The notes under the pieces: generated by a model
What the model saw: only the letters and a program-made list of their open reading frames with translations
Databases searched by the model: none
What the model was told of the DNA's origin: nothing
NCBI GenBank assembly: GCA_023415495.1
Contig: JAEZKK010000006.1
Coordinates: forward strand, 62,001 to 126,000
Reading direction: 5' to 3'
Source: Bacteroidota bacterium
Lineage (GTDB): Bacteria > Bacteroidota > Bacteroidia > Bacteroidales > P3
Length of the DNA stretch: 64,000 nucleotides
Program-made: the position numbers and the translations under genes
In this document: positions 8,513 to 16,239 of the stretch, piece by piece
Layout of the letters: each line of letters starts with the position of its first letter
Numbering within the stretch: position 1 is the first letter of the stretch

Positions 8513-11500
8513 ATGGCAATAAAGAAAGAAAATTTATCAAATAGTAATTTTAATTCAATTACTATAAGTTTGGCTTCACCAGAATCGATTCTTGAACGTT
8601 CAAGAGGAGAGGTGGTTAAACCAGAGACAATAAACTATAGAACATATAAACCAGAGAAAGACGGTTTGTTTTGTGAAAGAATATTCGGACCTGTAAAGGA
8701 TTGGGAATGTCATTGCGGAAAGTATAAAAGAATTAGATATAAAGGGATTATATGCGACCGTTGTGGTGTAGAGGTAACTGAGAAAAAAGTTAGAAGAGAG
8801 AGAATGGGGCATATTGAACTTGTTGTTCCAGTTGCACATATATGGTTTTTCCGTTCTTTACCCAACAAAATAGCATCTCTTATTGGTTTAAAAAGCAAGG
8901 AACTAGAGCAGGTAATATATTATGAAAAATACATAGTAGTAAATCCAGGCATAATAGCTGATGAGAATATTAAAAAATCCAGCTTATTAGATGAAACAGA
9001 ATATTTTAATTGTCTAGATTCACTACCTGAGGATAATAAGTATTTGGATGATGAAGACCCAAATAAGTTTATTGCAAAAATGGGAGCTGAGGCATTAATA
9101 GAATTGCTTCGCAAATTGGATTTAGATAAACTATCATTTGATTTACGACATACTGCTAACAGAGAAACATCTCAACAACGTAAAGCTGAAGCTTTAAAAA
9201 GATTAAATGTTGTTGAATCCTTTAGAGATGCCCAGAGCAGAATTGAAAACAAACCTGAGTGGATGATTGTTCAGGTAGTACCTGTAATCCCGCCAGAGCT
9301 TCGTCCTTTAGTACCTTTGGATGGAGGTCGTTTTGCAACTTCTGATTTAAATGATTTATATAGAAGAGTAATTATTCGAAATAATCGTTTAAAGAGATTA
9401 ATCGAAATAAAAGCTCCTGACGTAATTATGCGTAATGAAAAACGTATGTTACAAGAAGCTGTTGATTCTCTATTCGATAATTCAAGAAAGGTAAGTTCGG
9501 TTAAGTCTGAATCAAATCGTGCACTTAAATCATTATCCGATAGTTTAAAAGGAAAACAAGGACGTTTCCGTCAGAATTTATTAGGTAAGAGAGTTGACTA
9601 TTCTGGTCGTTCAGTAATCGTTGTAGGACCAGAACTTCAGTTACACGAGTGTGGACTACCTAAGGATATGGCATCAGAGCTTTTCAAACCATTTATTATT
9701 AGGAAGATGCTCGAGAGAGGCATTGTAAAGACAGTAAAGAGTGCTAAAAAGATTGTTGATAGAAGGGAGCCAGTTGTTTGGGAGATTCTTGAAAATATAT
9801 TAAAAGGACACCCAGTACTGCTAAACCGTGCACCAACTCTTCACCGTTTAGGTATACAGGCTTTTCAGCCAAGACTTGTTGAAGGGAAAGCTATTAGACT
9901 TCACCCTTTAGTTTGTGCTGCTTTTAATGCTGACTTTGATGGTGACCAAATGGCTGTACACGTTCCACTTGGAAATGCAGCAGTTCTAGAGGCACAAATG
10001 TTAATGTTAGCATCTCATAATATTCTTAATCCAGCTAATGGAGCTCCAATTACTGTTCCTTCTCAGGATATGGTTTTAGGACTTTATTATATGACAAAAT
10101 CAAAAAGAAGTACTGAAGAAGAAATAGTTAAGGGAGAGGGTAAGATATTTTATTCTCCTGAAGAAGTACAAATTGCATATAATGAAGGAGTGGTTGATCT
10201 TCACGCATGTATTACTTTAAGAAGAAAGGATACTATAAACAGTGAAATTAGGACTCAAAGAATAGATACTACTGTTGGTCGTGTTTTGTTCAATATGGTT
10301 GTTCCTGAAGAATATGGATATATCAATCAAGAATTGAAGAAAACAAATTTAAGAGATATTATTGGTAGTGTTCTTAAGGTTTGTGGGACTGCAAAAACAG
10401 CAAAATTCTTAGATGATATTAAGAATCTTGGATATAGAATGGCGTTTAAGGGAGGTTTATCATTTAATTTAAGTGATGTAATTGTTCCTGAACAAAAATC
10501 TATACTTATAAGCAAAGCTAACCAAGAAGTTGATGAGGTTGTGATGAATTACCAAATGGGACTTATCACAAACAATGAAAGATATAACCAAATTGTAGAT
10601 GTTTGGACAAATACTAATAGAGATTTGACTAACGTGGTTATGAAGCAGATTGCAGTAGATAGACAAGGTTTTAACTCTGTATATATGATGCTTGACTCAG
10701 GTGCCCGTGGTTCTAAGGAACAGATTCGTCAGCTTTCAGGGATGAGAGGTCTGATGGCAAAACCTCAGAAGTCAGGTTCATCAGGAGGAGAAATTATTGA
10801 AAATCCAATTATTTCAAACTTTAAAGAAGGTCTATCAGTACTTGAGTATTTTATTTCTACTCACGGTGCTCGTAAGGGTCTTGCGGATACAGCACTTAAA
10901 ACAGCTGATGCTGGTTATTTAACTCGTCGTTTGGTCGACGTTGCTCAAGATGTTATAATTTCTGATGAAGATTGTGGGACACTTAGAGGTATTCCAACAA
11001 CAGCATTGAAGAAGAATGAAGAAATTGTTCAAACACTATTTGAAAGAATACTTGGTAGAGTAACTCAACACGATGTTATTCATCCTCAAACTGGAGAAAT
11101 ACTTGCTTATGCCGGAGATGAATTGACTGAGGAAATTTGTCAAAAGATTGAAGATTCTCCAATTGAAGAAGTTGAAATTCGTTCTGTACTAACTTGTGAA
11201 TCTAAAAAAGGAGTATGTGCAAAATGTTATGGACGTAACCTTGCTTCAGGCAAAATGGTTCAAAAGGGAGAAGCAGTTGGAGTTATTGCAGCTCAATCAA
11301 TCGGAGAGCCAGGAACACAGCTTACACTACGTACATTCCACGTTGGGGGGGTTGCAGGTGGTAACATCGGTACTAATTCAAAGATTTTCGCAAAATACGA
11401 TGGTCTTTTAATTATTGACGAATTGAGATCTGTAAAATCGAAGGGTAGTGAACAAGAGAACTTAAACATAGTAATTGGACGTTCAGCTGAATTCAGAATT

Positions 11501-12832
11501 ATAGACACAAAAACAGACTTAATTCTAATGTCTGGTAATATTCCATATGGAGCAAAACTATACTTCGAAAATAATACTCAAATTAAAAAAGGTGATTTGC
11601 TTGTTGAATGGGATGCTTATAATGCTGTTATAATTACAGAGGTCGCAGGAAAAGTTGAATTTGATAGTGTAATAGAAGGAACAACATTTAGAATTGAATC
11701 AGATGATCAAACTGGTCTTCAAGATAGAGTAATTATCGAATCACGTCAAAAGAGCAAAAATCCTTCTGTTAGAATCCTTGATGCAACTACTGGCGAGATA
11801 TTAAAGATTTATGACCTTCCAGTTGGAGCTCATATTATGATTGAAGATGGTCAAAAGGTTGAAGCAGGTCAATCGTTAGTAAAGATACCGAGAGCTTTTG
11901 GAAAATCTGGTGATATCACGGGAGGTCTTCCAAGGGTAACAGAACTATTTGAAGCAAGAAACCCTTCAGACCCTGCAGTTGTTGCAGAAATCGATGGAGT
12001 CGTTTCGTTGAATAAAAAATTGAAAAGAGGTAATAGGGAAATTGTAATAACCAGCAAGACTGGTGAAACAAGGAATTATTTAGTTTCAACTTCAAAACAA
12101 ATCTTGGCTCAAGAGAATGACTTTGTAAAAGCTGGGTTCCCACTTTGTGAGGGTGCAATAACTCCTGCTGATATTCTTGCAATTAAAGGACCAATGAGGG
12201 TTCAGGAATATATTGTTAATGAGGTTCAGGAAGTTTATAGACTTCAAGGTGTGAAAATCAATGACAAGCATTTCGAGGTAATTGTACGTCAAATGATGCG
12301 TAAGGTTGAAATTGCTGATCCAGGTGATACTAATTTCTTAGAAGGAGAGATAGCAAATAAGATTGACTTCCATGAAGCAAATGATTTACTATTTGGAATG
12401 AAGGTTGTAGAAGATCAAGGAGACAGTGAGAATTATGTAAATGGTCAAATTATCAGTGCGAGAAAGTTAAGAGATGAAAACTCAACTCTTAAACGTAAGG
12501 ATAAGGTGCAAATTTCTGCTCGTGATGCTCAACCTGCAACTGCAAAACAAATACTTCAAGGTATTACAAGAGCTTCTCTTCAAACTAAGAGTTATTTGTC
12601 AGCAGCTTCTTTCCAGGAAACCACAAAAGTATTAACCGAAGCTGCTATTGCTGCAAAGGTTGACCACTTATTAGGATTAAAGGAGAATGTATTAGTAGGT
12701 CATTTAATTCCAGCTGGTACTGGATTAAAAGAGTATAGAGATTTATTTGTAGCTAATAAACATCAATTACAAGAGTTATCAACTCAATCCACTCCTTCAA
12801 AAAGAGGTAGAAAATCTACTAAAGAAGAATAA
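8513..12832 (+). CDS. rpoC: RNA polymerase subunit beta-prime
   Basis: Largest RNA polymerase subunit, 1439 residues. The N-terminal zinc ribbon is seen in CHCGKYKRI and CDRCGVEV. The catalytic Mg-binding loop is NADFDGDQM. The second zinc site uses CESKKGVCAKCYG. The lysine-rich C-terminal tail (SKRGRKSTKEE) is typical of the phylum. Starts 39 bp after rpoB with an ATG and no Shine-Dalgarno sequence. Confidence 0.99.
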   Translation: MAIKKENLSNSNFNSITISLASPESILERSRGEVVKPETINYRTYKPEKDGLFCERIFGPVKDWECHCGKYKRIRYKGIICDRCGVEVTEKKVRRERMGHIELVVPVAHIWFFRSLPNKIASLIGLKSKELEQVIYYEKYIVVNPGIIADENIKKSSLLDETEYFNCLDSLPEDNKYLDDEDPNKFIAKMGAEALIELLRKLDLDKLSFDLRHTANRETSQQRKAEALKRLNVVESFRDAQSRIENKPEWMIVQVVPVIPPELRPLVPLDGGRFATSDLNDLYRRVIIRNNRLKRLIEIKAPDVIMRNEKRMLQEAVDSLFDNSRKVSSVKSESNRALKSLSDSLKGKQGRFRQNLLGKRVDYSGRSVIVVGPELQLHECGLPKDMASELFKPFIIRKMLERGIVKTVKSAKKIVDRREPVVWEILENILKGHPVLLNRAPTLHRLGIQAFQPRLVEGKAIRLHPLVCAAFNADFDGDQMAVHVPLGNAAVLEAQMLMLASHNILNPANGAPITVPSQDMVLGLYYMTKSKRSTEEEIVKGEGKIFYSPEEVQIAYNEGVVDLHACITLRRKDTINSEIRTQRIDTTVGRVLFNMVVPEEYGYINQELKKTNLRDIIGSVLKVCGTAKTAKFLDDIKNLGYRMAFKGGLSFNLSDVIVPEQKSILISKANQEVDEVVMNYQMGLITNNERYNQIVDVWTNTNRDLTNVVMKQIAVDRQGFNSVYMMLDSGARGSKEQIRQLSGMRGLMAKPQKSGSSGGEIIENPIISNFKEGLSVLEYFISTHGARKGLADTALKTADAGYLTRRLVDVAQDVIISDEDCGTLRGIPTTALKKNEEIVQTLFERILGRVTQHDVIHPQTGEILAYAGDELTEEICQKIEDSPIEEVEIRSVLTCESKKGVCAKCYGRNLASGKMVQKGEAVGVIAAQSIGEPGTQLTLRTFHVGGVAGGNIGTNSKIFAKYDGLLIIDELRSVKSKGSEQENLNIVIGRSAEFRIIDTKTDLILMSGNIPYGAKLYFENNTQIKKGDLLVEWDAYNAVIITEVAGKVEFDSVIEGTTFRIESDDQTGLQDRVIIESRQKSKNPSVRILDATTGEILKIYDLPVGAHIMIEDGQKVEAGQSLVKIPRAFGKSGDITGGLPRVTELFEARNPSDPAVVAEIDGVVSLNKKLKRGNREIVITSKTGETRNYLVSTSKQILAQENDFVKAGFPLCEGAITPADILAIKGPMRVQEYIVNEVQEVYRLQGVKINDKHFEVIVRQMMRKVEIADPGDTNFLEGEIANKIDFHEANDLLFGMKVVEDQGDSENYVNGQIISARKLRDENSTLKRKDKVQISARDAQPATAKQILQGITRASLQTKSYLSAASFQETTKVLTEAAIAAKVDHLLGLKENVLVGHLIPAGTGLKEYRDLFVANKHQLQELSTQSTPSKRGRKSTKEE

Positions 12833-12845
12833 AACATAAAATAAA

Positions 12846-13142
12846 ATGGAAAATAAAGAAAACAAGATTGATATTGAATTACCTTCGGAAATAGCTCCTG
12901 GAGTATATTCTAATCTACAGCTAATAACTCATTCAAATACAGAGTTTATATTAGATTTTATTCAGATAATGCCTGGAGTCCCTAAAGCACAAGTGCGTTC
13001 AAGAACAATCTTATGTCCTCAACATGCAAAGCGACTTCTATATGCTTTAAAAGAGAATATAGATAGATTTGAGGCTCAAAACGGGATAATTGATGAAAGA
13101 GAACAAAACACTCAGTATATTAACCCGATGGGTCAAGCATAA
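12846..13142 (+). CDS. DUF3467 family protein downstream of rpoC
   Basis: Small cytoplasmic protein of 98 residues, recognised as DUF3467 from the order of blocks IDIELPSEIAPGVYSN, FILDFIQIMPGVPKAQVRSR and CPQHAKRLLYALKENI. No signal peptide or membrane span. It begins 13 bp after the rpoC stop, so it is almost certainly cotranscribed with rpoBC. The position next to rpoC is common in Bacteroidetes; the molecular function is unknown to me. A terminator follows. Confidence 0.85.
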   Translation: MENKENKIDIELPSEIAPGVYSNLQLITHSNTEFILDFIQIMPGVPKAQVRSRTILCPQHAKRLLYALKENIDRFEAQNGIIDEREQNTQYINPMGQA

Positions 13143-13168
13143 AGGATAATTTATTTTTCTAATATCAA

Positions 13169-13210
13169 AAAAGGAGATAAGAGATTTAGGTCAATTATCT
13201 CCTTTTCTAT
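13169..13210 (+). terminator. Terminator of the rpoBC-DUF3467 operon
   Basis: AAAAGGAGATAA (13169-13180) pairs perfectly with TTATCTCCTTTT (13195-13206), with a 14-nt loop and a T-rich 3' side. It lies 26 bp after the DUF3467 stop codon. Confidence 0.8.
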
Positions 13211-13287
13211 TATAAGGAGTTTAAAGTCTTTAAGGTCATTAAATTCCTTAAAAATTGATCAGAAAAAAACTATAAATTTTCACATAG

Positions 13288-13546
13288 ATTCAATTATTTT
13301 ACTTATCTTTGCAAATGCAAGGAAATGAATACGTTATTTCCAGTCAAAATCACAGAATTTTCAAAAACTACATTATGGTAGCTACCATAACGCCCGTGTG
13401 GTAGCTACCATAGCACCCTTGTGGTAGGTACCATAACACTACTATGGTAGCTACCATACTGACTTTGTATTCAAAGAAAAATACTTTTAAATCAAGTAAT
13501 AATTCTTTCTTATTTGATCCCCTTAAACTCTTTCTTGATATAAATT
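13288..13546 (+). repeat. Family-1 palindrome-array element, copy A
   Basis: Four copies of a GGTAGCTACC-type palindrome lie at 13377-13386, 13400-13409, 13423-13432 and 13446-13455, spaced exactly 23 bp centre to centre. Copies 1, 2 and 4 are perfect palindromes (copy 1 extends to an 18-bp palindrome at 13373-13390); copy 3 is GGTAGGTACC. The whole 259-bp stretch, including both flanks and an upstream TATCTTTGC box, aligns with the reverse complement of 44322-44580 with almost no indels, although the neighbouring genes are unrelated. I do not recognise it as a known repeat family. Confidence 0.85.
13304..13312 (+). promoter_or_regulatory. -7 box inside palindrome element A
   Basis: TATCTTTGC matches the Bacteroidetes -7 consensus TAnnTTTGC. 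No clear TTTG is seen at -33. The box and the next 29 bases are conserved in spacing in element D (44556-44564, minus strand), so the promoter appears to belong to the element and to read into its array. Confidence 0.5.
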
Positions 13547-13867
13547 CTCATAGATTACATCCTATTTTACATTTGCAGTTTTACATTTGAACATTTATTA
13601 TTTTTCTTGGTAAATACATGCCCATCTTTTGAAGGTATTTTATTGATGCAATTTCTATTTTTTATGATTCTTTCTTGATTTATTTTGGGGTTTTAAGTCT
13701 GTTGTATTTATTTGTGGGTCTTGAAAAAATGCTTAAAAAGATATAATTTAATTATACCGTATTCTTATATTTCGATTTCTATTATAGAGAAAATCAATGT
13801 TTTGATAGGTTTTATTTATTATTGTCCTTTTTTGCTACTTAAAAATCTCAAAATAAAAACTCTAAGG

Positions 13868-13900
13868 TTTGATTAATTGTCAAATAAAATATATCTTTGC
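13868..13900 (+). promoter_or_regulatory. Promoter of the hydrogenase operon
   Basis: TTTG at 13868-13871 and TATCTTTGC at 13892-13900 are separated by 20 bp, a good match to the Bacteroidetes sigma-ABfr consensus. The start codon of the first gene lies 79 bp downstream, leaving a leader of roughly 70 nt. Confidence 0.8.
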
Positions 13901-13964
13901 ATTTGAAAACTATAGGACTATATCGTTGGTCTTATGAAACGAAAATTTTTGATTAATAATAAAT

Positions 13965-13970
13965 AGGAGG
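13965..13970 (+). promoter_or_regulatory. Strong Shine-Dalgarno of the first hydrogenase gene
   Basis: AGGAGG lies 8 nt before the ATG at 13979. Nearly all other genes in this window lack such a sequence. A second identical AGGAGG stands 8 nt before the next gene (14401-14406). Confidence 0.85.
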
Positions 13971-13978
13971 TTTCCAAA

Positions 13979-14371
13979 ATGACAAAAATCAAATCATTGG
14001 CCGATTTAAAGGCTATCAAAAAAAGTGTTCAAGAAAAAATTGATACACGCGAAAAAGGAAATGCTGAAGGGTTGGTTCATGTAAGAGTTGCAATGGCAAC
14101 TTGTGGTATAGCTGCAGGAGCTAAGCAAATTATGGACTTTATGATGGCAGAAACTGATAAAAGAGGACTTAATGTTGTCTTTACTCAAACTGGTTGTATG
14201 GGATATTGCCATGCAGAACCAACAATCGAGGTTACCCTTCCAGGCAAGGAACCAATAGTTTATGGTTACGTTGATGTTAAAAAAGCCGATGAAATTATTG
14301 AAAAATACATCAAACAAGGCGAATTAGTTGATGGAATTATTCCAGTAAACTACGAAACAATAAATAAATAA
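13979..14371 (+). CDS. hndB: Hydrogenase accessory ferredoxin-like subunit (HndB type)
   Basis: 130-residue thioredoxin-like [2Fe-2S] ferredoxin domain protein, similar to HndB of NAD(P)-linked [FeFe] hydrogenases. Candidate cluster cysteines are C42 in TCGIAAGA and C73/C77 in TGCMGYC; a fourth canonical cysteine is not evident, which I believe is usual for this subunit. An N-terminal helix of about 30 residues precedes the domain. First gene of the operon, with its own promoter and a strong AGGAGG ribosome-binding site. Cytoplasmic. Confidence 0.88.
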   Translation: MTKIKSLADLKAIKKSVQEKIDTREKGNAEGLVHVRVAMATCGIAAGAKQIMDFMMAETDKRGLNVVFTQTGCMGYCHAEPTIEVTLPGKEPIVYGYVDVKKADEIIEKYIKQGELVDGIIPVNYETINK

Positions 14372-14400
14372 TTAATACCTATAATTCAATCAACTTTTTT

Positions 14401-14406
14401 AGGAGG
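14401..14406 (+). promoter_or_regulatory. Strong Shine-Dalgarno of hndC
   Basis: AGGAGG 8 nt upstream of the ATG at 14415. It fixes the start codon and is exceptional against the Shine-Dalgarno-free background. Confidence 0.85.
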
Positions 14407-14414
14407 ATAAATAT

Positions 14415-16208
14415 ATGGCTAAATTCAAAATGCACTTATTAATCTGTGGAGGTACAGGTTGTCATGCATCAATGAGCCAAGAGATTGCCCAAAACTTAAA
14501 GGACATTCTTAAGGACAAAGGTTTAGATAACGAGATTCAGGTGATATTAACAGGATGTTTTGGTTTCTGCGAAAAGGGACCAATCGTTAAGGTTATGCCT
14601 GATAATACTTTCTATACCGAAGTAAAACCTCAAGATGCAATTGATATCGTTGAGGAACACATAATAAAAGGAAGAAAAGTAACTCGTTTGCTTTATGTAG
14701 ACCCAGAAAACAAGCAACAAGTTGCTGATTCAAAACATATGGGATTCTATAAAAAACAATTGCGTATTGCTTTACGTAATTGTGGATTTATTGATCCAGA
14801 AAATATAGAAGAATATATATCTGAAAATGGTTATGCAGCTTTAGCAAAATGCTTGGGTGAAATGAAACCTGAGGATGTAATTAAAGAGATTAAACTTTCA
14901 GGACTAAGAGGTCGTGGAGGTGGTGGTTTCCCAACAGGTTTGAAATGGGAAATTGCAGCAGGCAACCATGCTGACCAGAAATATGTAGTTTGTAATGCTG
15001 ATGAGGGAGACCCAGGAGCATTTATGGACCGTTCGATATTAGAGGGAGACCCTCACACAATTATCGAAGCAATGGCTATTAATGGTTATGCAATCGGAGC
15101 AACCAAAGGGCTTGTATATATTCGTGCAGAATATCCACTTGCAATTAAACGTTTATTGATTGCATTAGAACAAGCTCGTACTTACGGACTATTAGGAAAA
15201 AACATTTTCGAATCAGGATTTGATTTCGATATAGAATTACGTTATGGTGCTGGAGCATTCGTTTGTGGAGAAGAAACAGCTCTTATTCACTCAATGGAAG
15301 GACATCGTGGAGAACCAACATTCAAACCTCCATTCCCAGCTCAAGAAGGTTATAACAAAAAACCAACCAACGTAAACAACGTAGAAACCTATGCAAACAT
15401 TCCAATTATCATCAACAAAGGAGCTGATTGGTTTAATAAAATAGGAACAGAAAAATCAAAGGGAACTAAGGTATTTGCTTTAGCTGGTCAAATCAATAAC
15501 GTAGGACTTATAGAGGTTCCAATGGGAATTACACTTAGAGAAGTTATCTACGAAATTGGTGGAGGTATCAAAGGAGGAAGAGAATTTAAGGCAGTTCAAA
15601 CAGGAGGTCCATCAGGAGGTTGTTTAACACAAAAACACCTTGACACTCCAATTGACTATGACAACTTACTTGCAGTAGGCTCGATGATGGGTTCTGGAGG
15701 TATGGTTGTAATGGATGAAACATCTTGTATGGTTGCAATTGCTAAGTTCTACCTTGAATTTACAGTTGAAGAATCATGTGGAAAATGTTCTCCATGTAGA
15801 ATTGGAAACAAACGTCTTTATGAAATCCTTGAAAAGATTACTAATGGAAACGGCACAATGGAGGATTTAGATATCCTTCGTAACCTTTCAAAAGTAATTA
15901 AAGACACAGCATTGTGTGGTCTTGGACAAACATCTCCAAACCCAGTACTTTCAACTATTGAAAACTTTTGGGATGAGTATGTAGAGCACGTTAAGGACAA
16001 AAAATGTAAAGCAGGAGTATGTAAATCACTAATGCAATATATAATTGATCCTGTTGCTTGTGTTGGATGTACAGCTTGTGCAAGAGTATGTCCTGTTAAT
16101 GCAATTCAAGGAGAAAAGAAAATGCCTCACGTAATAAATACAGAATTATGTATCAAGTGCGGAGCATGTATTGAAAAATGTAAATTTGGTGCTATAAGCA
16201 TTCAATAA
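14415..16208 (+). CDS. hndC: NAD(P)-linked [FeFe] hydrogenase, NuoF-like flavin subunit
   Basis: Diaphorase subunit (HndC/HydB, NuoF family) that exchanges electrons between NAD(P)H, ferredoxin and the hydrogenase. 597 residues in order: an N-terminal thioredoxin-like [2Fe-2S] domain (C11, C16, C48, C52); FMN/NAD-binding NuoF core with GRGGGGFPTG (166-175), CNADEGDPG (193-201) and GAGAFVCGEE (278-287); a [4Fe-4S] site from ESCGKCSPC (453-461) plus C501; and a C-terminal ferredoxin domain with two CxxCxxCxxxC clusters (549-559 and 579-589). Starts 43 bp after hndB. Electron bifurcation is known for related trimeric enzymes; here it is inference. Confidence 0.96.
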   Translation: MAKFKMHLLICGGTGCHASMSQEIAQNLKDILKDKGLDNEIQVILTGCFGFCEKGPIVKVMPDNTFYTEVKPQDAIDIVEEHIIKGRKVTRLLYVDPENKQQVADSKHMGFYKKQLRIALRNCGFIDPENIEEYISENGYAALAKCLGEMKPEDVIKEIKLSGLRGRGGGGFPTGLKWEIAAGNHADQKYVVCNADEGDPGAFMDRSILEGDPHTIIEAMAINGYAIGATKGLVYIRAEYPLAIKRLLIALEQARTYGLLGKNIFESGFDFDIELRYGAGAFVCGEETALIHSMEGHRGEPTFKPPFPAQEGYNKKPTNVNNVETYANIPIIINKGADWFNKIGTEKSKGTKVFALAGQINNVGLIEVPMGITLREVIYEIGGGIKGGREFKAVQTGGPSGGCLTQKHLDTPIDYDNLLAVGSMMGSGGMVVMDETSCMVAIAKFYLEFTVEESCGKCSPCRIGNKRLYEILEKITNGNGTMEDLDILRNLSKVIKDTALCGLGQTSPNPVLSTIENFWDEYVEHVKDKKCKAGVCKSLMQYIIDPVACVGCTACARVCPVNAIQGEKKMPHVINTELCIKCGACIEKCKFGAISIQ

Positions 16209-16239
16209 TTTAGTTTGAACGATATAATTTCAATCGAAA

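Larger units (their letters stand above)
13143..13978. other. 836-bp intergenic region before the hydrogenase operon
   Basis: It holds, in order: the rpo operon terminator (13169-13210), a -7 box (13304-13312), a family-1 palindrome-array element (13288-13546), about 300 bp of T-rich sequence in which I see nothing defined, and the hydrogenase promoter (13868-13900). No ORF here looks like a real gene. Confidence 0.8.

Noticed and set aside
13325..13381. 18-codon ORF just downstream of the element A promoter box, ending inside the first palindrome
   Set aside because: The aligned frame in element D has no ATG and is interrupted, so the shared sequence is not conserved as a peptide.
13375..13457. 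The regular palindrome arrays as CRISPR arrays
   Set aside because: Repeats are 10-18 bp and self-palindromic, spacers only about 5-13 bp, just four or five units, and no cas gene is in the window.
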